Shown piece by piece: positions 1 to 6,898 of a stretch of 12,568 nucleotides of DNA. The notes beneath the pieces were generated by a model that did not search any database, was not told the origin of the DNA, and was given only the letters and a program-made list of their open reading frames with translations. A program made the position numbers and the translations under genes. How positions within the stretch are numbered: the first letter of the stretch is position 1; each line of letters opens with the position of its first letter. This stretch comes from Bacteroidales bacterium. Its GTDB lineage: Bacteria; Bacteroidota; Bacteroidia; Bacteroidales; UBA932. The stretch lies in the NCBI GenBank assembly GCA_016281435.1, contig JAEEIQ010000077.1, positions 1 through 12,568 on the forward strand, read 5' to 3'.

Positions 1-884
1 CCCATTCCGTCGCCTATGCGCCCGTTCGTCCAGTCGGACGCGCTGGAGCGGTCGCCGAGGAACTCGACTTCCCACATCGATTCGTGGTACTCCGTGTCGT
101 ACTTGTCCCCTATCATGTTTATGAAAACCTGGCTGTAAGAAGGATTCAGGCGGTGCCCCCCGGAGGCCAGCAGCTGCCCCGTGTACTTTTTCACTTTCCC
201 GAGGCAGGCCGCCTTGTCGGTTCCGGCTACGCTCTGCCCTGCGAGGAAAAGGTTGACCCTCGCAAGCATGCCCCAGGCCGTGAACACGGTGACCCGGGAA
301 GGCTCGATGCTGACATCATCCGACAGGTCGGGAAGGCACGCTTCCATCTCGGAGGCGGCCCATTCGAGGACCGTCTTCTGCGGAGATGCGGGACAGAACA
401 CCCCCTCGTGGCTGACCACTTCATCATTGCGCAGGGGAACGTCTCCCCATGCCTGGGCGAGGATGAAGTGGTAGAAAGCCCGCAGGAACCTCGCTTCCGC
501 GTACATGGTCCCGTCCGGATCGAAGTCCGAGGAGGAAATGGCGCGCATGAAGGCGTTCGCGTTCTTTATTCCCTTGTATATGCGCGTCCACGCATCATAA
601 ATCTGGCTGGTGCCGCTGTCGAAGCGGTACTGCTGCGCAGCGGTCGAGGACTGGATCGCACGGTTGAAATACGAGAGGTCGTCCACGTTTGAAAGCATCA
701 GGGAATAATAATTCCCGTAAAAGGCTTCGTGACTCATGGCCCCGTAAACCCCGGCCAGGCCGTACCTGGCTTCCGTCTCGCTCTTGTAGAAGGTCTCCTT
801 GCTGATTACGTTGGGAGTCATGTCGAGGAAACCGCAGGAAGAAAGAGCCAGCGCTGCAATTGCAAATGCAAATATCTTTTTCAT
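1..884 (-). CDS. SusD/RagB-like outer-membrane glycan-binding lipoprotein (3' end missing)
   Basis: This is the surface lipoprotein partner of the SusC transporter. SusD-family proteins cap the SusC barrel and bind oligosaccharides for import. I read 294 codons from the ATG at 882-884 to the left edge with no stop, about half the usual SusD length of 500-650 residues. The N-terminus is a lipoprotein signal (MKKIFAFAIAALALSSC) with lipobox LSSC and lipidated Cys17. The SusD hallmark EARFLRAFYHFILAQAWGD follows, then a segment leading to VTVFTAWGMLARVNLFLAGQ, typical of the TPR-like helical scaffold. The start lies 15 bases after the SusC stop, so the two genes are almost certainly co-transcribed in the order susC-susD. 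The polymer cannot be read from this gene; the glycosaminoglycan assignment comes from the divergent operon. The family call is secure; only the C-terminal part is unseen. Confidence 0.95.
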   Translation of the reverse strand, partial: MKKIFAFAIAALALSSCGFLDMTPNVISKETFYKSETEARYGLAGVYGAMSHEAFYGNYYSLMLSNVDDLSYFNRAIQSSTAAQQYRFDSGTSQIYDAWTRIYKGIKNANAFMRAISSSDFDPDGTMYAEARFLRAFYHFILAQAWGDVPLRNDEVVSHEGVFCPASPQKTVLEWAASEMEACLPDLSDDVSIEPSRVTVFTAWGMLARVNLFLAGQSVAGTDKAACLGKVKKYTGQLLASGGHRLNPSYSQVFINMIGDKYDTEYHESMWEVEFLGDRSSASDWTNGRIGDGM

Positions 885-899
885 ATCGTCCGTCCTCTT

Positions 900-3800
900 T
901 TAAAAAGTAAGATTGAGTCCTCCGGTGAGGCCGAATGCCCTTGGATAGGCTGACCAGTCGAATCCGGGGGTGAGAACCGAATTGCGGGTGGAGACTTCCG
1001 GGTCGGGTCCGCTGTAATTCGTAAGCGTCCACAGATTTTCTCCCGTGACATAGACCCTCAGGGCACTCGCCTTGATGCGGCGAAGGAGGGAAGGATTGAA
1101 GTTGTATCCGAGGGAAACCGTGCGCAGACGCAGGAAGCTGCCGTCCTCGACGACCCTGGACGAATAGAGTTCCATGCCGTTCGCCCCGGCCCGCGGGATG
1201 TCCGAATCCGGATTGCGTTCGGCATGCCAGCGGTCCTCGTAGGAGGTGAACTGATTGAGGTTCGAACGGCCGCCGGCCTCGAAGATGAGGCGGTTGGCGT
1301 TCAGCACGTCGTTGCCGTAGCTCCACTGGAAGAAGAAGTTCAGGTCGAACCCCTTCCAGTTCAGGTTGCTGCCGAAGCCGCCGGTGTGCAGGGGCTGGCC
1401 GCAACCGATGACCGTGCGGTCGTTGTCGTCCACGACACCGTCCCTGTTGATGTCACGATACTTGGGATCGCCGGGACGGACGGAGGACTTGCCGACCGAG
1501 GCAAGGTATGCGGTCCCCTCCCTGAGCAGTCCCGCGTCGGTGAAATCGGAACTCTTGTAGGTGCCGTCGTATATGAAGCCGTACATCATGCCGGTGGGCT
1601 TCCCTACCTGGGTGATATAGGCGTACTGGCTGTTGTACTTGGTGTCCCAGGATATCGAGCGGAGCAGGGAATACTGCCCGTCGGTAAGGGCGGTGACCTT
1701 GTTCCGGTTGATGCCGATGTTGAAGTTCAGGCCCCATTCGAAACTGCGCGTACGCACGGGGACGAAGTCCAGGGTGAGCTCGAAACCCCGGTTGCGCATC
1801 GAACCGATGTTCAGCATTTCGGAGGTGTACCCGGAAGAAGCCGGAATCGTGGCCTGCAGGAGAAGGTCGAAGGTGTGCTTCTGGTACCAGTCGGCCGTCA
1901 TCTTGATGCGGTTGTCCAGGAAGGCGAGGTCGAGTCCGGCGTCGATCTGTTCCGTGGTCTCCCAGCGGAGTTTCTCGTTGGCCATGTTCGAAGGGTAGTA
2001 GCCAGCTATCCTGCTGCCGCCGAACACATAGTCGAAGGACTCGTTGTCACCGGGAAGCGTGGAAATCTGCGAATAGAAATCATAAGGCGTGGACGTGCGG
2101 TTGTTGCCGGTCAGTCCCCACGAAAGGCGCAGCTTGCCGTTCGAAAGCCATCCGAGGCCCTTCAGGGCATCTTCCCTGTTGAAGTTCCAGGCAAGCGACG
2201 CGGAAGGGAAATAACCCACCCGGTTGGCCTTGGGGAACTTCGAGGAGCCGTCCGCCCTGAATGACGCAGTCAGGTAGTATTTATATTTATAATTGTAATT
2301 CATCCTGAGGGCCCCGGACATCAGGCGCCAGTCGTACTGGAACGGGGTGACGGTCTGGTATTCTCCGGTATGGAGCCCGTTCAGGCCTAGGACCTCCGTG
2401 GTCATCTGGGTCGAGGAGACTCCATGGTGGTCGTAATTCTGGCCCTGCATGGAGAAGATTCCTGTCAGCTGGAGATGGTGCTTGCGCTTCATGGTCCTGG
2501 TCCAGGTCAGGACGTAGTCGTTGAGCCAGGTACGCTGGTCATACCAGTTGATCGAACCGTTGATGCCCTTTCCGGAAGGCGAACCTTCGTAGCCGGTATA
2601 GGTCTGGCGGCCGTTGAAGGCATCGTTGTGGCGCTTGTTGGATGTGTATCCGGCGGAGACCTTCAGCTTCAGTTCGTCGGTGATGCCCCAGACAAGGGAA
2701 GCGTTGGCGTTGATGTAATCGACGACATTGTGCCGGTACTCGTTCCGGACGGTCTTCGCCGGATTGAAACGGTAGTCGTTGGCGCTTGCTATGTCGGCGT
2801 CGATGAGGCCGTCGAACCAGTCGTCGTCACCCGTGCCGGCCTGCGAAAGCGGGCGGACGGGACGGTATCCCCAGACGGAGTACATCAGCCAGCCGGAAGC
2901 CGACGAGGACTGCTGGGCACTGGTCGGGTTCGTGCCGCTGGTGACGCTCCTCGAATAGTTCGCAAGGAGGCTGAAAGTGAGGCGGTCGCTGATCTTCTGC
3001 TGGAAGTTGACCTTGCCCTGATAGCGCTGAAAGTTGGATTTCACGATGATTCCGTCCTGGTCCAGGGCCGAAAGGGAGACGTTGTAGGTGTTGCCCGCCT
3101 TCTTGTTGCCCCCGGAGACCGAAAGGGAATAGTTCTGGACGAGGGCGTTGCGGTAGATGCGGTCCTGCCAGTCCACCCCTTCGATGTCCTTGTAGTCATC
3201 CAGCGTATATCCCTGCAGGTAGAAATTGGTCGAGCCGCTCTGGGTGGTGACGTCGTCCTGCAGGCGCACGAACTCGTAGCCGTCCATCAGCCGGACCTTG
3301 TTGCTGATCTTGTTGCCGGTCCAGGTCGCGGAGAAATTGATCTTCGGCTTGCCCTCGATGCCTTTCTTCGTCGTGATGACTATGACCCCGTTGGCCCCGC
3401 GCGCGCCGTAGATGGCCGTGGCCGAGGCATCCTTCAGGATGTCGATGGTCTCGATGTCCGCCGCATTGAGGGACGTGGCCATGGAACTTTCGGAAGGGAA
3501 TCCGTCGATGATGTAGAGCGGCGCGCTGGACTGCGTCAGGGAGTTGTTGCCCCTGATCACGATGTCCGCGGTCGCGCCGACGGAGCCGTCAGCCGTGGTC
3601 ACGACCACTCCGGCGACCCTTCCCGTGAGCGCCTGGTCGAAACTGGTGACCGGCGTCTTTATCACATCGTCCATGGAGACAGAGCTGACGGAGCCCGTAA
3701 GGTCCCTCTTGGCCACGGAAGTGTAGCCGTCGCTGACGACCTGCGCCGCTTCCAGCGCCACCCTGTCGTCCTGCATGACCACGTCGATGACGCTGCGCCC

Positions 3801-4064
3801 GGCAACTTCCACCTTAAGGTCCTGATAGCCCAGGCAGCTGAACACCACGGTCCCCTTGGCCGGCAGCTTGAGTTGCCAGTTGCCGTCGGCGTCGGCGATG
3901 GTGCCGTTGGACGGCTTTCCGTCCTCGTATACCGTGGCGCCGATAACTCCCAGTCCGGCAGAATCGGTGACCCGGCCCTTGACGGTGACGCCCTGCGCCG
4001 CGGCTCCGATGGCCGTCAGGCAGAACACTGCCGCAAGGAACAGCATTTTCAGTATTTTCCTCAT
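900..4064 (-). CDS. SusC/RagA-like TonB-dependent outer-membrane oligosaccharide transporter
   Basis: This 1054-residue protein is a TonB-dependent barrel that imports oligosaccharides across the outer membrane with SusD. Residues 1-24 form a signal peptide ending GAAAQ. Residues about 27-100 are the carboxypeptidase-regulatory-like beta-sandwich common in SusC proteins (VKGRVTDSAGLGVIGATVYE). The plug domain spans about 115-235 and ends in the SusC signature KDASATAIYGARGANGV at 211-227. The rest is barrel, with the typical late motif YVTGENLWTLTNYSGPDPEV and a terminal GLNLTF whose last Phe suits BAM-assisted insertion. Length is normal and the frame intact. There is no N-terminal STN domain, so it is probably not a transducer for an ECF-sigma/anti-sigma pair. 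Control by a hybrid two-component or similar regulator is more likely, but none lies in the window. The start is the first ATG, preceded by an AT-rich leader without a Shine-Dalgarno sequence. Confidence 0.97.
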   Translation of the reverse strand: MRKILKMLFLAAVFCLTAIGAAAQGVTVKGRVTDSAGLGVIGATVYEDGKPSNGTIADADGNWQLKLPAKGTVVFSCLGYQDLKVEVAGRSVIDVVMQDDRVALEAAQVVSDGYTSVAKRDLTGSVSSVSMDDVIKTPVTSFDQALTGRVAGVVVTTADGSVGATADIVIRGNNSLTQSSAPLYIIDGFPSESSMATSLNAADIETIDILKDASATAIYGARGANGVIVITTKKGIEGKPKINFSATWTGNKISNKVRLMDGYEFVRLQDDVTTQSGSTNFYLQGYTLDDYKDIEGVDWQDRIYRNALVQNYSLSVSGGNKKAGNTYNVSLSALDQDGIIVKSNFQRYQGKVNFQQKISDRLTFSLLANYSRSVTSGTNPTSAQQSSSASGWLMYSVWGYRPVRPLSQAGTGDDDWFDGLIDADIASANDYRFNPAKTVRNEYRHNVVDYINANASLVWGITDELKLKVSAGYTSNKRHNDAFNGRQTYTGYEGSPSGKGINGSINWYDQRTWLNDYVLTWTRTMKRKHHLQLTGIFSMQGQNYDHHGVSSTQMTTEVLGLNGLHTGEYQTVTPFQYDWRLMSGALRMNYNYKYKYYLTASFRADGSSKFPKANRVGYFPSASLAWNFNREDALKGLGWLSNGKLRLSWGLTGNNRTSTPYDFYSQISTLPGDNESFDYVFGGSRIAGYYPSNMANEKLRWETTEQIDAGLDLAFLDNRIKMTADWYQKHTFDLLLQATIPASSGYTSEMLNIGSMRNRGFELTLDFVPVRTRSFEWGLNFNIGINRNKVTALTDGQYSLLRSISWDTKYNSQYAYITQVGKPTGMMYGFIYDGTYKSSDFTDAGLLREGTAYLASVGKSSVRPGDPKYRDINRDGVVDDNDRTVIGCGQPLHTGGFGSNLNWKGFDLNFFFQWSYGNDVLNANRLIFEAGGRSNLNQFTSYEDRWHAERNPDSDIPRAGANGMELYSSRVVEDGSFLRLRTVSLGYNFNPSLLRRIKASALRVYVTGENLWTLTNYSGPDPEVSTRNSVLTPGFDWSAYPRAFGLTGGLNLTF

Positions 4065-4143
4065 TTTGATGATGTGGTTATCGTTTTCTTTCGCAAATTA
4101 AATAAAAAAAACGTATCCTGCGGAAGAGGCTCTCGATGCAATC

Positions 4144-4175
4144 CGGTTTTTTTGGACAAATACGGTTATTTTTTG
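4144..4175 (+). repeat. Direct repeat CGGTT(T/A)TTTTTG, possible activator site
   Basis: CGGTTTTTTTG at 4144-4154 and CGGTTATTTTTTG at 4163-4175 are near-identical copies whose starts are 19 bases apart, close to two helical turns. They lie just upstream of the -7 element at 4179. Direct repeats at this spacing and place are what AraC-type DNA-binding domains, as in hybrid two-component regulators of Bacteroides PULs, often recognise. The T-runs make chance similarity possible. Confidence 0.35.
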
Positions 4176-4186
4176 TATTATATTTG
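4151..4186 (+). promoter_or_regulatory. Bacteroides-type promoter for the sulfatase-GH88-sulfatase-PL8 operon
   Basis: TATATTTG at 4179-4186 is a perfect match to the Bacteroidetes -7 consensus TAnnTTTG. TTTG at 4151-4154 could be the -33 element, but the 24-base spacer is longer than the roughly 19-21 usual, so that half is doubtful. Transcription would start near 4190-4195 and give a leader of under 20 bases before the ATG at 4209. Confidence 0.5.
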
Positions 4187-4208
4187 CCATACAAAGTTCG
4201 AATCGATC

Positions 4209-5723
4209 ATGAAGATACGAAAATCCCTCCTCCTCGCCGGAAGCGCCGCCGCCCTCGGGGCATGCGGCACGGATATCCCTGAAAATCCGAATGTTGTGAT
4301 TATCCTTGCCGACGACGTCGGTTACGGGGACCTGGGCTGCTACGGGGCCGTCGGGGTGCAGACCCCGAACGTTGACCGCCTCGCTTCGGAAGGCATACGC
4401 TTCACGAACGCCCATGCGACCGCATCGACCAGCACCCCGTCCCGCTACAGCCTGCTGACCGGGCAGTACGCGTTCCGGAAGGACAATACGGACATCGCTG
4501 CCGGAAACGCCGGGATGATCATCCGGCCGGAGCAGTACACTATGGCGGATATGTTCAAGGGGCTGGGCTATGCAACAGCAGCCGTCGGCAAATGGCACCT
4601 GGGACTGGGCCTCGAGACGGGCTGCCAGGACTGGAACGGGAAGCTTGACGCCGACCTGCACGACATCGGTTTCGACCATCATTATATAATGGCGGCGACG
4701 GCTGACAGGGTCCCCTGCGTGTTCATAGAGGACGGGCGCGTCGTGAATTACGACCCGGAGGCCCCGATAGAAGTCAGCTACGAAAAGAACTTTGAGGGAG
4801 AGCCCACCCTTCAGGACAATCCCGAGCTCGGGTACAACCTCCAGTCCAGCCAGGGGCACGACATGTCCGTCGTGAACGGAATCGGCAGGATTGGCTTCAT
4901 GAAGGGAGGCGGCAAGGCCCTCTGGAAAGATGAGAACATCGCCGATTCCGTGACCGTCAATGCGGTGCGGTTCATAGACAGCCACGCCAAGGAGCCCTTC
5001 TTCCTTTACTTCGCGACCAACGACATCCACGTTCCGCGCTGGCCGGCGGAGCGCTTCCGCGGGGCCAGCACCATGGGCCTTCGCGGCGACGCGATAGCGC
5101 AGTTCGACTGGAGCGTGGGACAGATCCTGGATGCGCTCGAGCGGAACGGACTCGAAGACAACACGCTAGTGATATTGACCAGCGACAACGGTCCCGTACT
5201 GGATGACGGCTACTGCGACGAGGCCGTTGAAAAGGTCGGGGAGCATAGTCCCACCGGCCATCTGCGCGGAGGCAAGTACTCTTCCTTCGAGGGAGGCACG
5301 ACTATTCCCCTCATCATACGCCGGCCGGGCAAGACGAAGAAAGGATGCACGACGGACATGCTCATTTCCCAGATCGACTTCTTCCGCAGCCTTGCCCTGC
5401 GCCTGGGGGTCAGGCTCCCGGACGGCGCCGCCCCGGACAGCCGCGACTGGAGGGTCCATAAATACGCCGTCGAGCAGGCCTACGACCACACCCTTTCGAT
5501 CAGGAACCGCAAGTGGAAATACATCAGTCCCTCGGACGGGACACCCCTCGTCCCCTGGGGCACCGGCATCGAGACGGGTCACACACCCGAGCCCCAGCTG
5601 TTCAGCCTAAAGGACGACCGCGGAGAGATGCGCAACGTCGCAGCGGAGCATCCAGGCATCGTAAGGGTGATGCAGAAAGCCCTTGAAAAGGAAATCAATT
5701 CAAATAATAACACATGCTTATGA
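4209..5723 (+). CDS. Family S1 sulfatase, lipoprotein, Ser-type (GALNS/arylsulfatase-A-like)
   Basis: This 504-residue enzyme hydrolyses sulfate esters, here probably on chondroitin-derived sugars. The frame stays open far upstream, but ATG 4209 is chosen because a lipoprotein signal starts there (MKIRKSLLLAGSAAALGAC, Cys19) and a -7 promoter element lies just before it. Visible S1 features are metal-binding Asp35-Asp36 in ILADDVGYGDLG, the formylglycine site S75-T-P-S-R79, K128/H130 in VGKWHLG, H274 in NDIHVPRW, D326-N327 in LTSDNGP, and K356 in GGK followed by EGGTTIPLI. The precursor is Ser, so activation needs an anaerobic sulfatase-maturating radical-SAM enzyme, which is not in the window. 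The GGK/EGG pattern resembles GalNAc-6-sulfatase and arylsulfatase A types. Its place next to susC recalls B. thetaiotaomicron BT3333, a GalNAc-6-O-sulfatase (memory). The 6-O position is inference; the family is secure. Its stop overlaps the GH88 start. Confidence 0.93.
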   Translation: MKIRKSLLLAGSAAALGACGTDIPENPNVVIILADDVGYGDLGCYGAVGVQTPNVDRLASEGIRFTNAHATASTSTPSRYSLLTGQYAFRKDNTDIAAGNAGMIIRPEQYTMADMFKGLGYATAAVGKWHLGLGLETGCQDWNGKLDADLHDIGFDHHYIMAATADRVPCVFIEDGRVVNYDPEAPIEVSYEKNFEGEPTLQDNPELGYNLQSSQGHDMSVVNGIGRIGFMKGGGKALWKDENIADSVTVNAVRFIDSHAKEPFFLYFATNDIHVPRWPAERFRGASTMGLRGDAIAQFDWSVGQILDALERNGLEDNTLVILTSDNGPVLDDGYCDEAVEKVGEHSPTGHLRGGKYSSFEGGTTIPLIIRRPGKTKKGCTTDMLISQIDFFRSLALRLGVRLPDGAAPDSRDWRVHKYAVEQAYDHTLSIRNRKWKYISPSDGTPLVPWGTGIETGHTPEPQLFSLKDDRGEMRNVAAEHPGIVRVMQKALEKEINSNNNTCL

Positions 5724-6898
5724 AATCCAAGTTGTTCCCAGCCCTTCTTCTTGCCGCCCTCCTTGTTTCCTGCAATGACGGTGCAAATACTGGGAAAATC
5801 ATCAAGGCCTCCGAAGACCATCTGAACAGCCAGATCGAAAAAATCGACGCCTCGGGGAAGATCCTCTTCCCGAACACGGTCACGGCGGACGGAAAGACGA
5901 AATATATCTCCCTGAGCGACTGGAGGGTAGGGTTCTTCCCCGGATGCCTATGGTACATGGATAAACTGACCGGGAATCCGGTCTGGAGGCCCCAGGCCGA
6001 GCGCTTCACCGCAGCCCTGGAGCAGGTCCAGTATCTTACCAGCCACCACGACGTCGGCTTCATGATAGGATCCAGCTACCTGCTGGGCTACCGGGTCACC
6101 GGGAACAAGGACTACATCCCCGTCATCATCCAGGCGGCGAAGTCCCTCAGTACCCGCTTCCGCCCGGGAGCCGGGGTCATCCAGTCCTGGGACGCCGACA
6201 AGGGATGGCAGGGGAAGAGGGGATGGGAATGCCCCGTCATCATAGACAACATGATGAACCTCGAGCTGCTTTTCGAAGCCTCCATCCTGTCGGGCGACGA
6301 CTCTTTCAGGCAGATTGCGGTGAGCCACGCAGACAAGACGCTGCAGAACCATTTCAGGGATGATGCCAGCTGCTTCCACGTGGTGGATTATTCGATGGAG
6401 GACGGCAGCGTTCGTTCCCGCTGCACCGCCCAGGGCTACTCCGACGCTTCCTCATGGGCGCGCGGCCAGGCCTGGGCCCTCTACGGCTACACCATGGCCT
6501 ACCGCTACACCGGGGACAAGCGCTACCTGCAGCAGGCGGAGAAGGTCGCAGCCTTCATCCTCGGCCACCCCAGGCTCCCTGCCGACTCGGTGCCTTACTG
6601 GGATTTCGACGCGCCCGGCATCCCGGACGAGCCCAGGGACGCTTCCGCAGCCGCCGTCATCGCTTCAGCCCTTTATGAACTCCACGGCTTCGTTCCGGAA
6701 GCCGGCTACAGGGCCGCGGCGGACAAGATCCTTGGCAGCCTCTGCTCCGGGGCATATTTCGCCGCGCCGGGGACCAACGGGGACTTCCTCCTGATGCATT
6801 CGGTCGGAAGCATCCCGCACAACAACGAAATCGACGTACCACTCAGCTACGCGGATTACTATTTCCTCGAGGCGCTGTCAAGAAAATTGGGGAAATGA
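5720..6898 (+). CDS. GH88 unsaturated glucuronyl hydrolase (unsaturated chondroitin disaccharide hydrolase)
   Basis: This enzyme removes the 4,5-unsaturated uronate left by polysaccharide lyases, acting after PL8. With the ATG at 5720 it has 392 residues; an in-frame ATG at 5714 adds two. I prefer 5720 because it makes the same ATGA overlap as the next two junctions and begins MKSKLF. A lipoprotein signal ends LLVSC (Cys18). The key residues align with Bacillus sp. GL1 UGL as I remember it: H110-D111 (His87-Asp88), and at a constant offset of 27, D176 (catalytic Asp149), H220 (His193), Q238 (Gln211), W246 (Trp219) and R248 (Arg221). They sit in HHDVGFM, IIDNMMNLELL and SSWARGQAWALYGY. The family's C-terminal DYYFLEAL is present. 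Length is typical. In a sulfated-disaccharide recognition loop, the segment SVGSIP at 361-366 keeps two Ser but has Pro where some streptococcal enzymes have Lys. Confidence 0.96.
   Translation: MKSKLFPALLLAALLVSCNDGANTGKIIKASEDHLNSQIEKIDASGKILFPNTVTADGKTKYISLSDWRVGFFPGCLWYMDKLTGNPVWRPQAERFTAALEQVQYLTSHHDVGFMIGSSYLLGYRVTGNKDYIPVIIQAAKSLSTRFRPGAGVIQSWDADKGWQGKRGWECPVIIDNMMNLELLFEASILSGDDSFRQIAVSHADKTLQNHFRDDASCFHVVDYSMEDGSVRSRCTAQGYSDASSWARGQAWALYGYTMAYRYTGDKRYLQQAEKVAAFILGHPRLPADSVPYWDFDAPGIPDEPRDASAAAVIASALYELHGFVPEAGYRAAADKILGSLCSGAYFAAPGTNGDFLLMHSVGSIPHNNEIDVPLSYADYYFLEALSRKLGK

Larger units (their letters stand above)
4065..4208. promoter_or_regulatory. Divergent intergenic control region between susC and the sulfatase operon
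   Basis: These 144 bases are markedly more AT-rich than the flanking genes and lie between two divergent start codons, so they must hold promoters for both the transporter pair and the catabolic operon. Facing right there is a perfect TAnnTTTG element (4179-4186). Facing left the best match is TTAATTTG (reverse complement of 4094-4101, one mismatch), about 30 bases before the susC start, without a clear -33 partner. Direct repeats of CGGTT lie at 4144 and 4163. One activator bound here could switch on import and degradation together; that is inference. Confidence 0.7.

Noticed and set aside
84..692. Plus-strand open frame of 202 codons opposite susD
   Set aside because: The reverse strand encodes a clear SusD with lipobox and SusD helix motif.
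595..1404. Minus-strand open frame of 269 codons crossing the susC-susD junction
   Set aside because: Same strand but a different frame from the intact SusC C-terminus and SusD N-terminus, both of which show family motifs.
1224..2264. Plus-strand open frame of 346 codons opposite susC
   Set aside because: Val/Gly-rich translation without motifs, opposite an intact SusC.
4071..4101. Candidate -33/-7 promoter for susC
   Set aside because: Only a one-mismatch -7 box (TTAATTTG on the minus strand) is visible and there is no -33 element at normal spacing, so it is mentioned in the intergenic entry but not called separately.
4197..4207. Overlapping short palindromes TTCGAA and ATCGAT just before the sulfatase 1 start
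   Set aside because: Six-base palindromes are expected by chance and there is no second copy to suggest an operator.
2424..4208. Upstream extension of the sulfatase 1 frame, open for 595 further codons
   Set aside because: It is antisense to susC and crosses the promoter region. The lipoprotein signal and S1 domain start at 4209, so the extension is a chance open frame in GC-rich DNA.
4098..5030. Antisense open frame of 310 codons opposite sulfatase 1
   Set aside because: It is opposite a sulfatase with all catalytic motifs, has no recognisable motif, and its 3' end lies in the divergent promoter region.
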